DNA of 64,000 nt from Anthonomus grandis grandis (Eukaryota > Arthropoda > Insecta > Coleoptera > Curculionidae), in assembly GCF_022605725.1 (NCBI RefSeq), contig NC_065550.1, positions 558,001 through 622,000 of the forward strand. Direction: 5' to 3'. The notes beneath the pieces were generated by a model. The model searched no databases. It was given only the letters and a program-made list of their open reading frames with translations, and was not told where the DNA came from. Positions within the stretch are counted from its first letter, which is position 1; each line of letters begins with the position of its first letter. This document shows, in pieces, positions 1 to 10,300 of the stretch. Made by a program: the position numbers and the translations under genes.

Positions 1-684
1 TCTTTTTATGTTTATTTGATATATTTTTGGAAGGTAAAATGTCAAAAAGGGGCTGTTTTCAGACACATATCTGGACTTAATACTAGTTTTTTTTAATAAG
101 AATACCTATATAAACATCATTTAATGAAAGCTATAAGGAAATGTTTAATTTTGTCTAGTTTAAAAAAACATCTTTGATTTCTCCGCGTTTCTCCCCTTTT
201 TTGCCATCTTTTATATCTCTCACCTAACCACGAACCGCCACTGTTGCCAGCTATTTTTGTTACAAATGCATTATCATATTGAAATTTTCTTCTGATTTTA
301 CACAATATGTAACAAAAATATTACTTTTTTTAAATGTAACTTTAACACCTAAAACACCAAACATTCTAGGAATTAACTTATTATTAGTTGGTTCTAAAGT
401 TAAGGCAATGGAAAGGTTATTTTAATTTTGTTAAATGTCAATTTTAATTTCTTTGGCTATTTCAAGATTCTCTATGTAATCTAGAGCTTTAGACATATAT
501 AACCATACATACACCCATTGGATCTATGGGTATTTTAATTAATTTTGAATATGTGTGCCAGTTTTCTTGTTTTGAACATTTGTGCGTCAGACCATGTCAT
601 GTATTTTGCATTCCATGTTATAATGTGTGTTTTTCTGTTAACTCTTTGACAAAAAAGTAATTTTTGTTAATTTTGATATTTGAT

Positions 685-1762
685 CAGAAAGAAAGAAAAT
701 GTGCTATATTACGTAAGACAACAAAATCTTGTGTACAAGCATCCTAAAAACTAAAAAATTCCAAATTCACTTTAAATTTCAAATTTCAAACAAACATGAC
801 ATCTAAAACACTTTACCATAAAATTTACACATATTACCAAAATTAATTATAACATAACAGATTTAAAAAAAAGCATCTTTTTGATAAATTTGATTAAAAA
901 ATAAGTAAAGCTGTCAATAAAATAGAATTTAGAGGAAGTAAATTAAATTATTAAAAAGGAAACAAAACTAAAACACTAAAATGATGTCAGAGCACAGGTC
1001 AAAAGGTATCATTAACAAAAATCGTCAAGGCTGTAATATGCCCTGGATAATAAAAGTGATTTTAATTTCTTTTTCAATTTCATAACTTTTTAAATTTGTC
1101 TGATACATAGAGGAACATGGTTGTAAATTTTTTTGCTAAGGTATATAAGTGAGTTCTTGGTGAGGGAGGATGTAGGGATTGGTAAGGGAAAATCGTTAAC
1201 CTGGCGAGTCATATGACCAGTGTTAGAGGGAGGTTTAGGACATTTATGAATAAGAGTAGCTAGTTCTTAGGATAAAAGGAGAAAAAAGAGTTAGGATTTT
1301 TTGAGATATAAAGAGAGGTTTACAAGAATCTCTTAACCCAGCGGAACATAGGTATCTAACTGCCTTTTTTTGAATCACAAAAATTATGTTTAATAATCCC
1401 TTATTGCTTAAACCCCAAAAAGGCAAGCCATAACGAAGATGGGACTCAATAGGAGAAAAGTACACTGAACGTGCAACTACCCCTCCCAGCTCATGCTCCG
1501 CCATTCTTACTGCAAAGCATCCAGAGGATAATTTTGATTTAATTTTTGCAAGATTTAGGATATGATCTTCGAAGCGAAGGCGACCATCAATGGTAATACC
1601 AAGGAACTTACAGCTTTCTTTGTTTTGCAAGGGGGAGTTTTTACTAAACATAAGGCCCTGAACGTCATACTCAAATCCCATAATAAAGGTTTTGCCCACA
1701 TTAAATACAAGCCTGTTTGCAGCACACCACTCCGATAAAATCTTAAGATCCTTAAAAACCTG
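685..1762 (-). mobile_element. 5'-truncated LINE, 3' part of reverse transcriptase (family C, copy 1)
   Basis: The minus-strand frame over about 1244-1762 encodes the end of a Jockey/CR1-type reverse transcriptase: the thumb-like stretch SEWCAANRLVFN, then KFLGITID, ESHLRYGLPFWG and VIQKKAVRYL, and a C-terminal tail. The catalytic palm is missing, so this is a 5'-truncated copy. The 3' end lies at the left and carries a short TTTC-type tail (gaaa repeats on the plus strand at about 685-700). A near-identical shorter copy sits at 18105-18954. The right edge abuts a P-element transposase around 1757-1768. No clean target duplication was found. Confidence 0.8.
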
Positions 1763-3689
1763 GGCTCTGTAAGACAGAAATTCAACAAAACTCTTCCACA
1801 TCCAGTAACAATTAGTAAATGGTACCAGAGTATAGATGGAGAACCTGGTTTTACAGCTGAATCCTTGCAAGCTTTAAAAATTAAAGTGCAAGAATTTCAG
1901 GAGAAAAATAATAATCATGTTATTTGTAGCCTGTTAATGGATGAGGTCTCCATCAGAAAACAGGTAGAATGGGACGGAAAAAAATATCATGGTTATATAA
2001 ACTTTGGTGCAAAGCTAGAGTCAGATATGGTTCTGGAAGCTAAAGAAGCTTTGGTCTTGATGTTAGTGGCTGTAAATGGAAACTGGAAGATACCAATAGG
2101 CTACTATTTAACATGTGGACTTAATGGTCTAGAAAAAGCTAGTATCATAATGAAGGCGCAAGCATTTGTTTATGAAACAGGCGTTATTGTAAGCTCTTTA
2201 ACGTTTGATGGAGCTCCATCTAACTTTACCATGTGTAAAGAACTTGGTGCCGATTTTTGCAACCAACAGAAACTAAAAACCTATTTTTTACATCCTTTAA
2301 CAAATGATAAAGTTTTCATTTTTCTAGACCCTTCTCATATGATTAAACTTATTCGAAACTGTTTTGCAGAGTTTAAAATATTGAATTTTAAAAATCAACA
2401 AATTAAATGGGATTATTTGGAAAAATTAATGACTATTCAAAACGATGAAGGGCTTCAGGCAGCAACTAAATTAAAAAGACGACATGTGTTTTATAAAAAT
2501 GAAAAAATGAAGGTAAAGCTAGCCACTCAAACAATAAGCAAAAGTGTTGCCGATGCATTAGCTTTTTTAAGACAAGTCCTTGGTATGGCGTATTTTAAAA
2601 ATTCTATGGCAACTGAACAATTTATATTAAATTTCAATGACTGCTTTGACATTTTTAATTCAAGTAGTAGGTTTGCCACGTATCAGTGGAAAAAAGCACT
2701 TTCTCCGTTGAATTATAAATTAGTTTATGATCGGCTCCAAGAAATTAAAAGTTTTATTTTTAATTTGCGACACGGTAAGGTTTCCATTTTAAATTCGACA
2801 CGAAAACGTGGCTTTTTAGGATTCCTTGTAAATATTGAGTCGCTTATTTCTTTATATGAAACCTTTGTAAAACCCGAGAAATCTCTTCTAAAATATATTT
2901 TAACGTACAAAATTTCCCAAAATCATTTGGAATTTTTTTTTTCGGCATTGAGAAGTAGGGGCGGTTTTAATAATAACCCTTCTGCTAGGCAATTTTCCGC
3001 TTCTTATAAAAGGCTTTTGGTTCACATTGAGGTTAAGGCTACGCAGACAGGAAATGCCACATCTATTGATTCAACGTCAATATTACATTGTAGCAGTGCA
3101 AGTAAACCAATTACCATTCATCATAATGGAGAAGACCTTCTGGAATCTGCAGAATTTAAACAAATATCCAGAACAATAAATGAAATGGAATATATAAGTT
3201 CTTCTGCATGGCATTTAACAACCTATACAGAAGACGTTGTTAAATATATCTCTGGTTATGTAGTGTTATCTTTGAAGAAATGTGTGGTCTGTAGTAAATG
3301 CCAAGAGATTTTAGAAACTAGAACTTCATTCTCAAAATTTCAACAAAGAAAGATATGCCTCCAAATTTGTTATTGATGTTTGTTTGATTGGAGAAAGGTG
3401 CTTTCGACTTTTTGATAACAAATATGGTATATTAAATAAAAAAATAGATGATAAACTCTTAATACATTCCGCCCTAAGACATCTTCCAACTAACCTATAT
3501 TCATATTTTGGTAATCATATTTTAGATGTTGATCCTCTCTCCAATCACTTTTTAGATTTAGTGAAATTAATCCTTAAAAAATATTTTAATATTAGAATAT
3601 ATCACGAAACGAAAAAAAAACTAGACGACAATATTAAACAAAGAGTAAGAAGCCGATCAACCAAAACCGTTTTATTTAAAAATCAATAG
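1763..3689 (+). pseudogene. P-element (THAP9-like) transposase, 5'-truncated and frameshifted
   Basis: The reading frame opens next to the LINE with the hallmark LPHPVTISKWYQSIDGEPGF, then LLMDEVSIRKQV, FDGAPSNFTMCKELGA, FLDPSHMIKLIRN and NHLEFFFSALRSRGGFNNNP. These are the RNase-H-like core and C-terminal motifs of P-element/THAP9 transposases. No N-terminal THAP zinc finger was found, probably lost or displaced by the LINE. The frame ends at 3376, but the neighbouring frame continues the protein from about 3360 (LIGERCFRLFDNKYG) to 3689 and ends VLFKNQ, a typical family C-terminus. One indel near 3340-3358 therefore splits it. This is a dead copy. I did not find terminal inverted repeats. 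Confidence 0.85.
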
Positions 3690-5255
3690 TTTTTTTTTTG
3701 CTGAAAAGTGGATATTTCCATAATTAAAATCATTAAAAACTGAAACTTCAGACACAAGTTTCTTTATCTTACTGAATAGATCTTTGCTATTAAACAAAAA
3801 TCAAATTTGAACAAAATCTCTCTGAATGGAATTTTTTTTTTAGAAACCTTGTTCAGGTAACTTCTGGAGAAATCCTTTTAACAGCTTACCACATCAATTT
3901 CCATTCCCATTTAACGTATGCCATTCTATCTGAACCTATATAATTATTTCAATAACCTATTTGAACCTATATAATTCTCATGAAACCATCCATAATTATC
4001 CTATAAGGAACAACACCAATCTTGTACCTGATTTCTTTTGACTTGAGAGACCCAGAAGCGGCTCCAGATATCTATGTGTAAAGTTCTATAACTGTGTTAC
4101 AGCCAGAGAAAAGGTTTTAAATTTGAACCAATATAAAAAGGAAAATAAATATTTTCTTTTAGAAAAAGCTTTTTTTTCATTTGGGGAGTACTTTGAATCA
4201 AATTTTAATTTGTCTTAGTTTTTTTAATGTGTTTTTTAATTGAAAGTGTATAATGTGTTTAATTGAATTTTCCCTCTAATGATAGCCAATTTCAATTTTA
4301 AACTTTTGATATTTCTATTTTGTATTTTCTATATGTATATGTACAAACTATGTAGCAACTTTATTTTTTTAACATTTAATCCCTATTTTATAAGTTTCAT
4401 TACATATTTTATTTGACTTGTAAAAGTACTTGTTTGTATATTACTGCTAATAAACTATCTAATCTAATCTATTGCACATTGTCTTTATTTTTAGGTAAGC
4501 TTTATTTTTAAGTATAAATTAATATTATATAATTGGTATTAGGTATTATATAGGTCAGTGTTAAATGTCTCAAAACCATTGTACAGGCTAAATACCCTTA
4601 ATAAAAATGTTATAACCTGTAAAAAACCTGCAACTCCTTTACAATTTGAACATCCTTGTTAAAACTCTTTCCGCTGTAGCAATACTGTTCCTTTGAAAAG
4701 TCAGCACCATAGAAGTATATATTATGTAATATAAAATAAGTGATGTGATGTAAAACTGAGTTTTGTTCAATATAATAAAATTTTAAAAAATTGTGTCTTA
4801 AAACATGATTTATTAAGAAATCTATAATATTAATAAAATATTTAATTTTCACAAAAATGTTTTTTTTGGTAGGTACCTTCCTCTAAAGAAGTTAAAAAAA
4901 CACATAAATAGCTGAAAAATGGTAATATTACTTATATTCAAAGTCTATAATAATTAATAAATTTATCATGTTAATATTTGTTGACGATGTCACTGGTAGA
5001 GAGTGCTTGTAATGGTGGCATAAACAATGCAATTGAGCGGCGTTGCGATGCCATTACCGTTTTCTCCAATATACTTTATTTACATTTATTTAACGTTGTA
5101 TATTGACTTCAATATAGGGTATCTTATCATATTTTATGTAAAAAAATGCTTGATATTTTATTAAAGGGGAGCAGTTGTATCGTTTTGTGCCTTCGGAAAC
5201 AACTGAAAATTTTTATGATATTATAAAGTGATTTTTGCCATGGCATGCTACTTCT

Positions 5256-5453
5256 AGCCCTTCAATGTTCTAAGCAAATACCAAACTAATGATCCCAAAA
5301 AAGGGGGAAACAGGAGAACTAACTTTATGAAATGAACTTTACAAAAATGTACAAAATCAAAATGCAATTCTCTCCAAGTAGGGTGCTATAGACCAAAAGT
5401 TTTTCCAGTGGGACAAATGATATACCTTAGAACATTGAAAGGCCTTTATATAC
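5256..5453. repeat. Small TIR (MITE-like) element of about 200 bp
   Basis: The left end reads agcccttcaatgttctaag and the right end cttagaacattgaaaggcc, an inverted repeat of about 18 bp with one or two mismatches. The interior is non-coding. The same terminal word (agcctttcaatgttctaag) recurs at 63913-63931, the right edge of the window, so this is a dispersed family. The superfamily is unknown. Confidence 0.5.
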
Positions 5454-5854
5454 TAAACTCTCTCTTTTTATATTAATTTTCTAAATGCAGCCATAAAAAA
5501 TGTTCTAGTTCCTGCTAGAACATTTAAAAGCTCAACCATTTTGTAGATTGTTGTTGATCAGTTGGCCATTATTTTATATTTAAATTGAAAATTAAAGAAA
5601 GTTTGTTAAAATCCCAAGTGTAATATTCTTAAAAGTATATCACATTTAAAAATGTAATATAGATATTTTCATTTTATAATCCTAAATCTTATTAACATCA
5701 TATGTTGTCTGAGTACTAAATTTAAGGTTATTTAATTGATTTTTAAAATATGATAGGATAATACAAAAAATTATATCCAAATATGAACTAATTTACAATT
5801 ATCTATCTAAAGGAGAATAATATCCATAGTTGGTTCTGTGGAAATGTACAAATA

Positions 5855-5980
5855 CTAAATAAAATCCTGTCTTCTATTCCTTGACTCAATGTATAAAAGC
5901 TTAAGTAGATCTGGATACTCTATTTTAATGTTAACCAAGTTGTATAGGAATTTTAATCCACCACAAACCCTGCAATCTTA
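5855..5980 (-). pseudogene. Possible ZAD (zinc-finger-associated domain) fragment
   Basis: One minus-strand frame reads CRVCGGLKFLYNLVNI followed by a Leu-rich helix (PDLLKLLYIESR). This resembles the start of an insect ZAD, in which a CxxC pair coordinates zinc. A stop lies just upstream of the first Cys and the frame closes soon after. It is either a degenerate fragment or an exon whose splice sites I cannot place. It could belong to the minus-strand gene whose candidate first exon lies at 6186-6303, but the phases do not obviously match. Confidence 0.22.
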
Positions 5981-6185
5981 CCAAAGGTAGCAAATTAAGT
6001 TGACTTTCTATTTCTTTAGAGTTAAAAAATTTTCTGATGTATTATCAGGTATCCAATTGATAATGATCATCGGAACCCACTGCAGTATACACAGATCCAA
6101 AGTAATTTTTAAATAATGCAACAATTTCTTTACCTTAAAACTTTAGATATTAATTTTTCAGGAATAAAGGGGCTTGATTGCTTAC

Positions 6186-6303
6186 CTTTTTGTTTGTCAC
6201 CCCTACTTAATAAACTTTGAGGGTCTCCTTCAAGACCCATATTAAGGGACTGCAAGGAATTTTCAACCTCCTGCACCTCACTAGTAGAGTCAGCTTGAGT
6301 CAT
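6186..6303 (-). CDS. Candidate first coding exon of a divergent host gene
   Basis: On the minus strand an ATG at 6303 opens 39 codons plus one base with no stop, ending at a consensus donor (gtaagc, 6185-6180). The predicted peptide starts MTQADSTSEVQEVE and is acidic and Ser-rich. I do not recognise a family. Codon content and the donor make it look like a true first exon rather than TE debris. It points away from UHRF1, about 0.9 kb from the UHRF1 start codon, so the two genes would share an upstream region. Downstream exons would lie to the left of 6186, but none could be placed confidently. A chance ORF remains possible. Confidence 0.45.
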
Positions 6304-7220
6304 ATTGAGTATATAAAGTTTTTAATTTAAAAGAAAAATAAATTAAGAAGTAATGAAATAATACATAGTTTAATATTTATTGGGTGGATCGGCAATGCGC
6401 AACCAAAACAAAAACAAGAAATTGAATTGTCAAAAATCAAGAAATACAATCGGAAATGCGGGTTGCATATACGTAGATTGCGTATACGCAAGATGTGAAT
6501 GAAGCAAGCAGCTAGACAAGGCGGCGTAGTCCTGCTCATTTGCCGCTTTTCCGACGTCTAATCCGCTCTCGTGATTGGTCACTTTTAGCATCTTAGAAAA
6601 GTACTTAAAAAAAAAACCTCACATCAGAATGAGTTGAAAATTGGTCAAAGTGTTTCTTATTCGTTTTAATTAATTTTCACAACAAAACCTTGTTTTGTAG
6701 ACCATCATAATTCGATTTAGACATTCATTGTTAATATCTGAACAAAAAATTATTAAAATCCCTTGAGAATTTTAGGAGATACTTAGGAGCCCTTATATTG
6801 ATTAAATAACACCAAGCGCGGACTATATATTGCTCGCTGGCAACCGACATATGATGCGTTCTCGATTTTGGTCGCTGGATATCATGACAGTTTCAGTATT
6901 GCTTCGGTTTTGGCGGTAACATTTAAGTTAGGTTATGATTACCTGTTGTCGGTTTGGTTATTATTTTATGTTTTCACACAAGAACTAAACCATAGAATCC
7001 CTAACTATTTTAATTTTCATTTTTTTTTAATAGTGTTCTACTTCAGTTAAATTGTATTTGATATACCCTTCTTACCTTGTCATAAGGGTTAATTCTTAGG
7101 CTGCAAATTGCAACCGTCTTGTTGCATTATACATACTTCTTTTTAATATTTCTTAGATAGCAAATTTCCTATTTGATTTGGTATAAATATAAATCACTCA
7201 GCCTATAAACATATATTAAA
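6304..7220. promoter_or_regulatory. Putative bidirectional promoter / 5' UTR region
   Basis: This interval lies between the minus-strand start codon at 6303 and the UHRF1 ATG at 7221. It contains the richest CpG patches of the neighbourhood (about 6390-6600 and 6815-6885) and an inverted CCAAT word (gtgattggtcac, about 6571-6582). No TE was recognised inside it. Transcription starts cannot be placed by eye, and a non-coding first exon of UHRF1 may lie here. Confidence 0.4.
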
Positions 7221-7382
7221 ATGTATATCCGAATAAAGGCTGACTGGCTGGAGGATAAAGAAAAACGAGAATGTTTTATATCACTTTCGAAAACAACAAA
7301 AATCCGAGAGCTAAGGACACTAATAAAAGCAGAAATAAACTTGGATCCAAAACTGCAAAGGTTATTCTACAAAGGCAAGGAA
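7221..7382 (+). CDS. UHRF1: UHRF1 exon 1: start and first half of ubiquitin-like domain
   Basis: The exon opens with ATG and encodes MYIRIKADW, then TKIRELRTLI and LDPKLQRLFYKGKE. This closely follows the family UBL (TKVEELR, PGLQRLFYRGKQ in vertebrates). It ends in phase 0 at a gtaagt donor (7383). The ATG at 7221 is chosen because UBL is N-terminal in all UHRF proteins and homology begins exactly there. An in-frame Met in another frame at 7271 is irrelevant. Confidence 0.92.
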
Positions 7383-10300
7383 GTAAGTTAGTCTTCATAA
7401 TACAACTTTTAACTTTAATATGTACTTTTTACATTATTTTGAGAGTGCAATGTTTAGTATATGTAACATAATTGGGTATAATAATATATTGATTTGATTT
7501 CATGTCTATACTAAGGTGATAATTATCTAAAGCCCAAGTTGACATATTAACATGTTCTATAAGAATAAATGAAATATGTATTTATTTAATAGAAATGAAA
7601 TACAGTTATTAACTTCTCTTAATCAACTGCGAATCAAATCTTCAACAACTGGATTTCATTGTCAAAACAGATTGACAGAATGGTTAAATTTAAACAATTT
7701 TAGGGTATTTATTAGACCACTATATCAATTTAGCCTTAGAAACCCACATTTTAGAGATAATTGGGCAAACAGCAATATTGCTCCGCTAACAGGATGCTGT
7801 TATAAATTAGCAAGATATTTAGAGAGATTATATAGTGGAGAGTCTAATAGTCTAAGTGGATGGTTTTCTTTGTGTATTTTTGGAAGAAACAACATTTTAG
7901 GAAAAATACCATTTGTGCATTTTAATTTATTTATTATTTCAAAATCAGATGTTAAAGTGTTGGATATCATTTCTATTATTTTATTTTATTTATTATGGAT
8001 ATTAATAGTAGGATCTTTAAAAAGAGGAACATAAGTGTTATTGTCTGCTAAAATCAAATGTGCTTTTGTTAAAAAATCATCTTTTGTTAAAGCAACGATT
8101 GACTTTTTAAGGATATTTTCCAGATTATTATATTTCCAACGTATGTAATCAATTTAGGAGTATCTTCAGTTAATAAATGTTGTAAACAATTTATTGATCT
8201 TGATATATGGATAGGTATTAACTCATGTTTTTTACATTGAAGCAGAAATTTCTTATGGTGTTTGTATTTTGCAGGTTGACTGTTGGTTTTTGCATAGGTT
8301 TTAAAGGTTGTGTATGCTTTCATTCTATCATCGCTCTCTCAAAACGTCGGCAGTATTTAAATCAAAAACTTGAGGTTTATTTGACCCCAGATCCAAGTAA
8401 TAAATTTATGTGCATTTGGGGCCAGAGCATGTTAATGTCACAAATTGTAATAAATTTTTAAGGTTGTTTATTGATCATAAACTAAAGTTTGATAAACACA
8501 TTGAGAAGCTTTGCACTAAATTGGCATCTGGCTGTTTTCAATTAGAACGATTAAGTGCGAGCTAAATAAGAATATTGCTAGAAAAGCTTACTTTGCCTTG
8601 ATTGATTCTCACTTGGCTTGTGGGGTTTGCTTCTGGGGTAACTCATCTCTTTCTTTATTTACTTCTGTGTTCATTTTACAGAAGTGTGCAGTTCAATATC
8701 TGTGCGGGCTTAATTTAAGGGACTCATGTAGGCCTTATTTTATAAAGGAAAATATATTAACTTTCCCTTCAATTTTTATTCTTGAGACTGCTTGCTTAAT
8801 GTATAAGAAATATTACTCTGTATTAAACTCTGTTAACTTAAATAATACCAGGTCATCTTTTAACATAAATTTACCAATACCTACTCCTAGTTTGACACAA
8901 AATTCAATTTTTTAGAAGAGCAAAAAAATATTTAATCATCTTCCCCAGTCATTATGGAAGATTCAAACATATAAACGTTATCGACAGCAGGTAAAAACAA
9001 TTCTGCTTCATAAAGCATTTTATAGCTTGGAGGAATACTTCACAGAGCATTTTTGAACTTGGTTATGTTTTAATCTACACTATATGATGTCTATTGATTG
9101 AGTTTATAATGTAAGTACTGTTTAAGCAATAATTAATTAAAATATTTATTTATTACACTCTCACAAACACATTGGAAATATAATTACATGTTAAGAGTGC
9201 TTACTAAACCAGTAAAGGCGAGAAAAAAAAAGACTACAACTAAAATATTCTAACTAAACAAATTAACAATATAAAAAAAATATTAAAAACATAAAAAACA
9301 TACAAATACATATAGCAGGTTCTAAAACAAATATGTGTACTACTTATACTTTGAACTACCTAAAATGACAGATCTAATTTGTCCTACAGAACTATTAAAG
9401 AAATCTATATCACATTTTTGTATATATTCATTACTTTGGTACATCATTCGATTTATAGGTGAACTACTTGGAGTTAAACATTGGAACAGCTTTTTATTTC
9501 TTATTCTTAAGTTTACTTTAGGAACCACAAAAGTTATGTTGTTAATTAATGAACATTTCTTATACTTTAAATTGTTGACAATATTATATATAAATAGTAC
9601 ATCATTTAAACTTCGTCTAATACTTAATCTAACCATACTAAATTCAGTCAGCATACTTTCATAAGAAATCATATAGGGACAGGTATTATGAGTTCTTAAG
9701 TATAGATACCTTAAAAACCTCTTTTGCACTTTTTCAATCATATCAATATGCACCAATGACTGTGGTGACCAAATAACAGAGGCATATTTTAAATGGGGTC
9801 TAACCAATGTATTGTATAACATTATGATTGATTTTATTTGTTTAAAGTTTTTAGTGTTTCTAATTACAAATCCAAGAACTTTATACGCTTTATTGACAAT
9901 AGCTTCATAGTGCTGGTTAAATTTAAAGTTTGACTGCATGTACACACCAAGGTCCCTACATTCACTTTTCCTGCTTAGTGACAAATTATCAATCATGCAA
10001 TTAAACTTGGTACTTTTTCAATTTCGTGTTTGTGACCCAATATCTTCAATATTGCGGAGGGTTGTTGGGTGGGGTCAGAAATAAAACAGAAACCTATTTA
10101 CCTAAATGTCGACATTTCGACTTATATTAAGTCATCCTCAGGACACTGAAATGGATTCAAGTAATTACAGAGATAAAACAAAGTAATTTCAAGTACATAA
10201 AAAACACTATTAAAATAAATGTTCTTTAAGTTACAAAAATTAAAACAACAAAAAACAAAAACCACGACACAGTTAAAATTACATTCAGGTACAATCCGTT

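Larger units (their letters stand above)
3690..6185. other. Non-coding AT-rich stretch with repeat debris
   Basis: No convincing gene. At about 4440-4475 the sequence reads aataaactatctaatctaat, with a repeated ctaat unit, which looks like the 3' tail of a plus-strand LINE whose coding part is gone. A small terminal-inverted-repeat element lies at 5256-5453 and a possible zinc-finger-associated-domain remnant at 5855-5980; both are listed separately. The short reading frames here look like chance. Confidence 0.5.

Noticed and set aside
117..305. 62-codon minus-strand ORF near the left edge
   Set aside because: No motif, ordinary composition; expected by chance in this sequence.
7576..8034. 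152-codon plus-strand ORF as a host gene
   Set aside because: Lies in intron 1 over Penelope-like debris, low-complexity and hydrophobic; only a short KLARYL-like segment is suggestive, and that fits the same TE.
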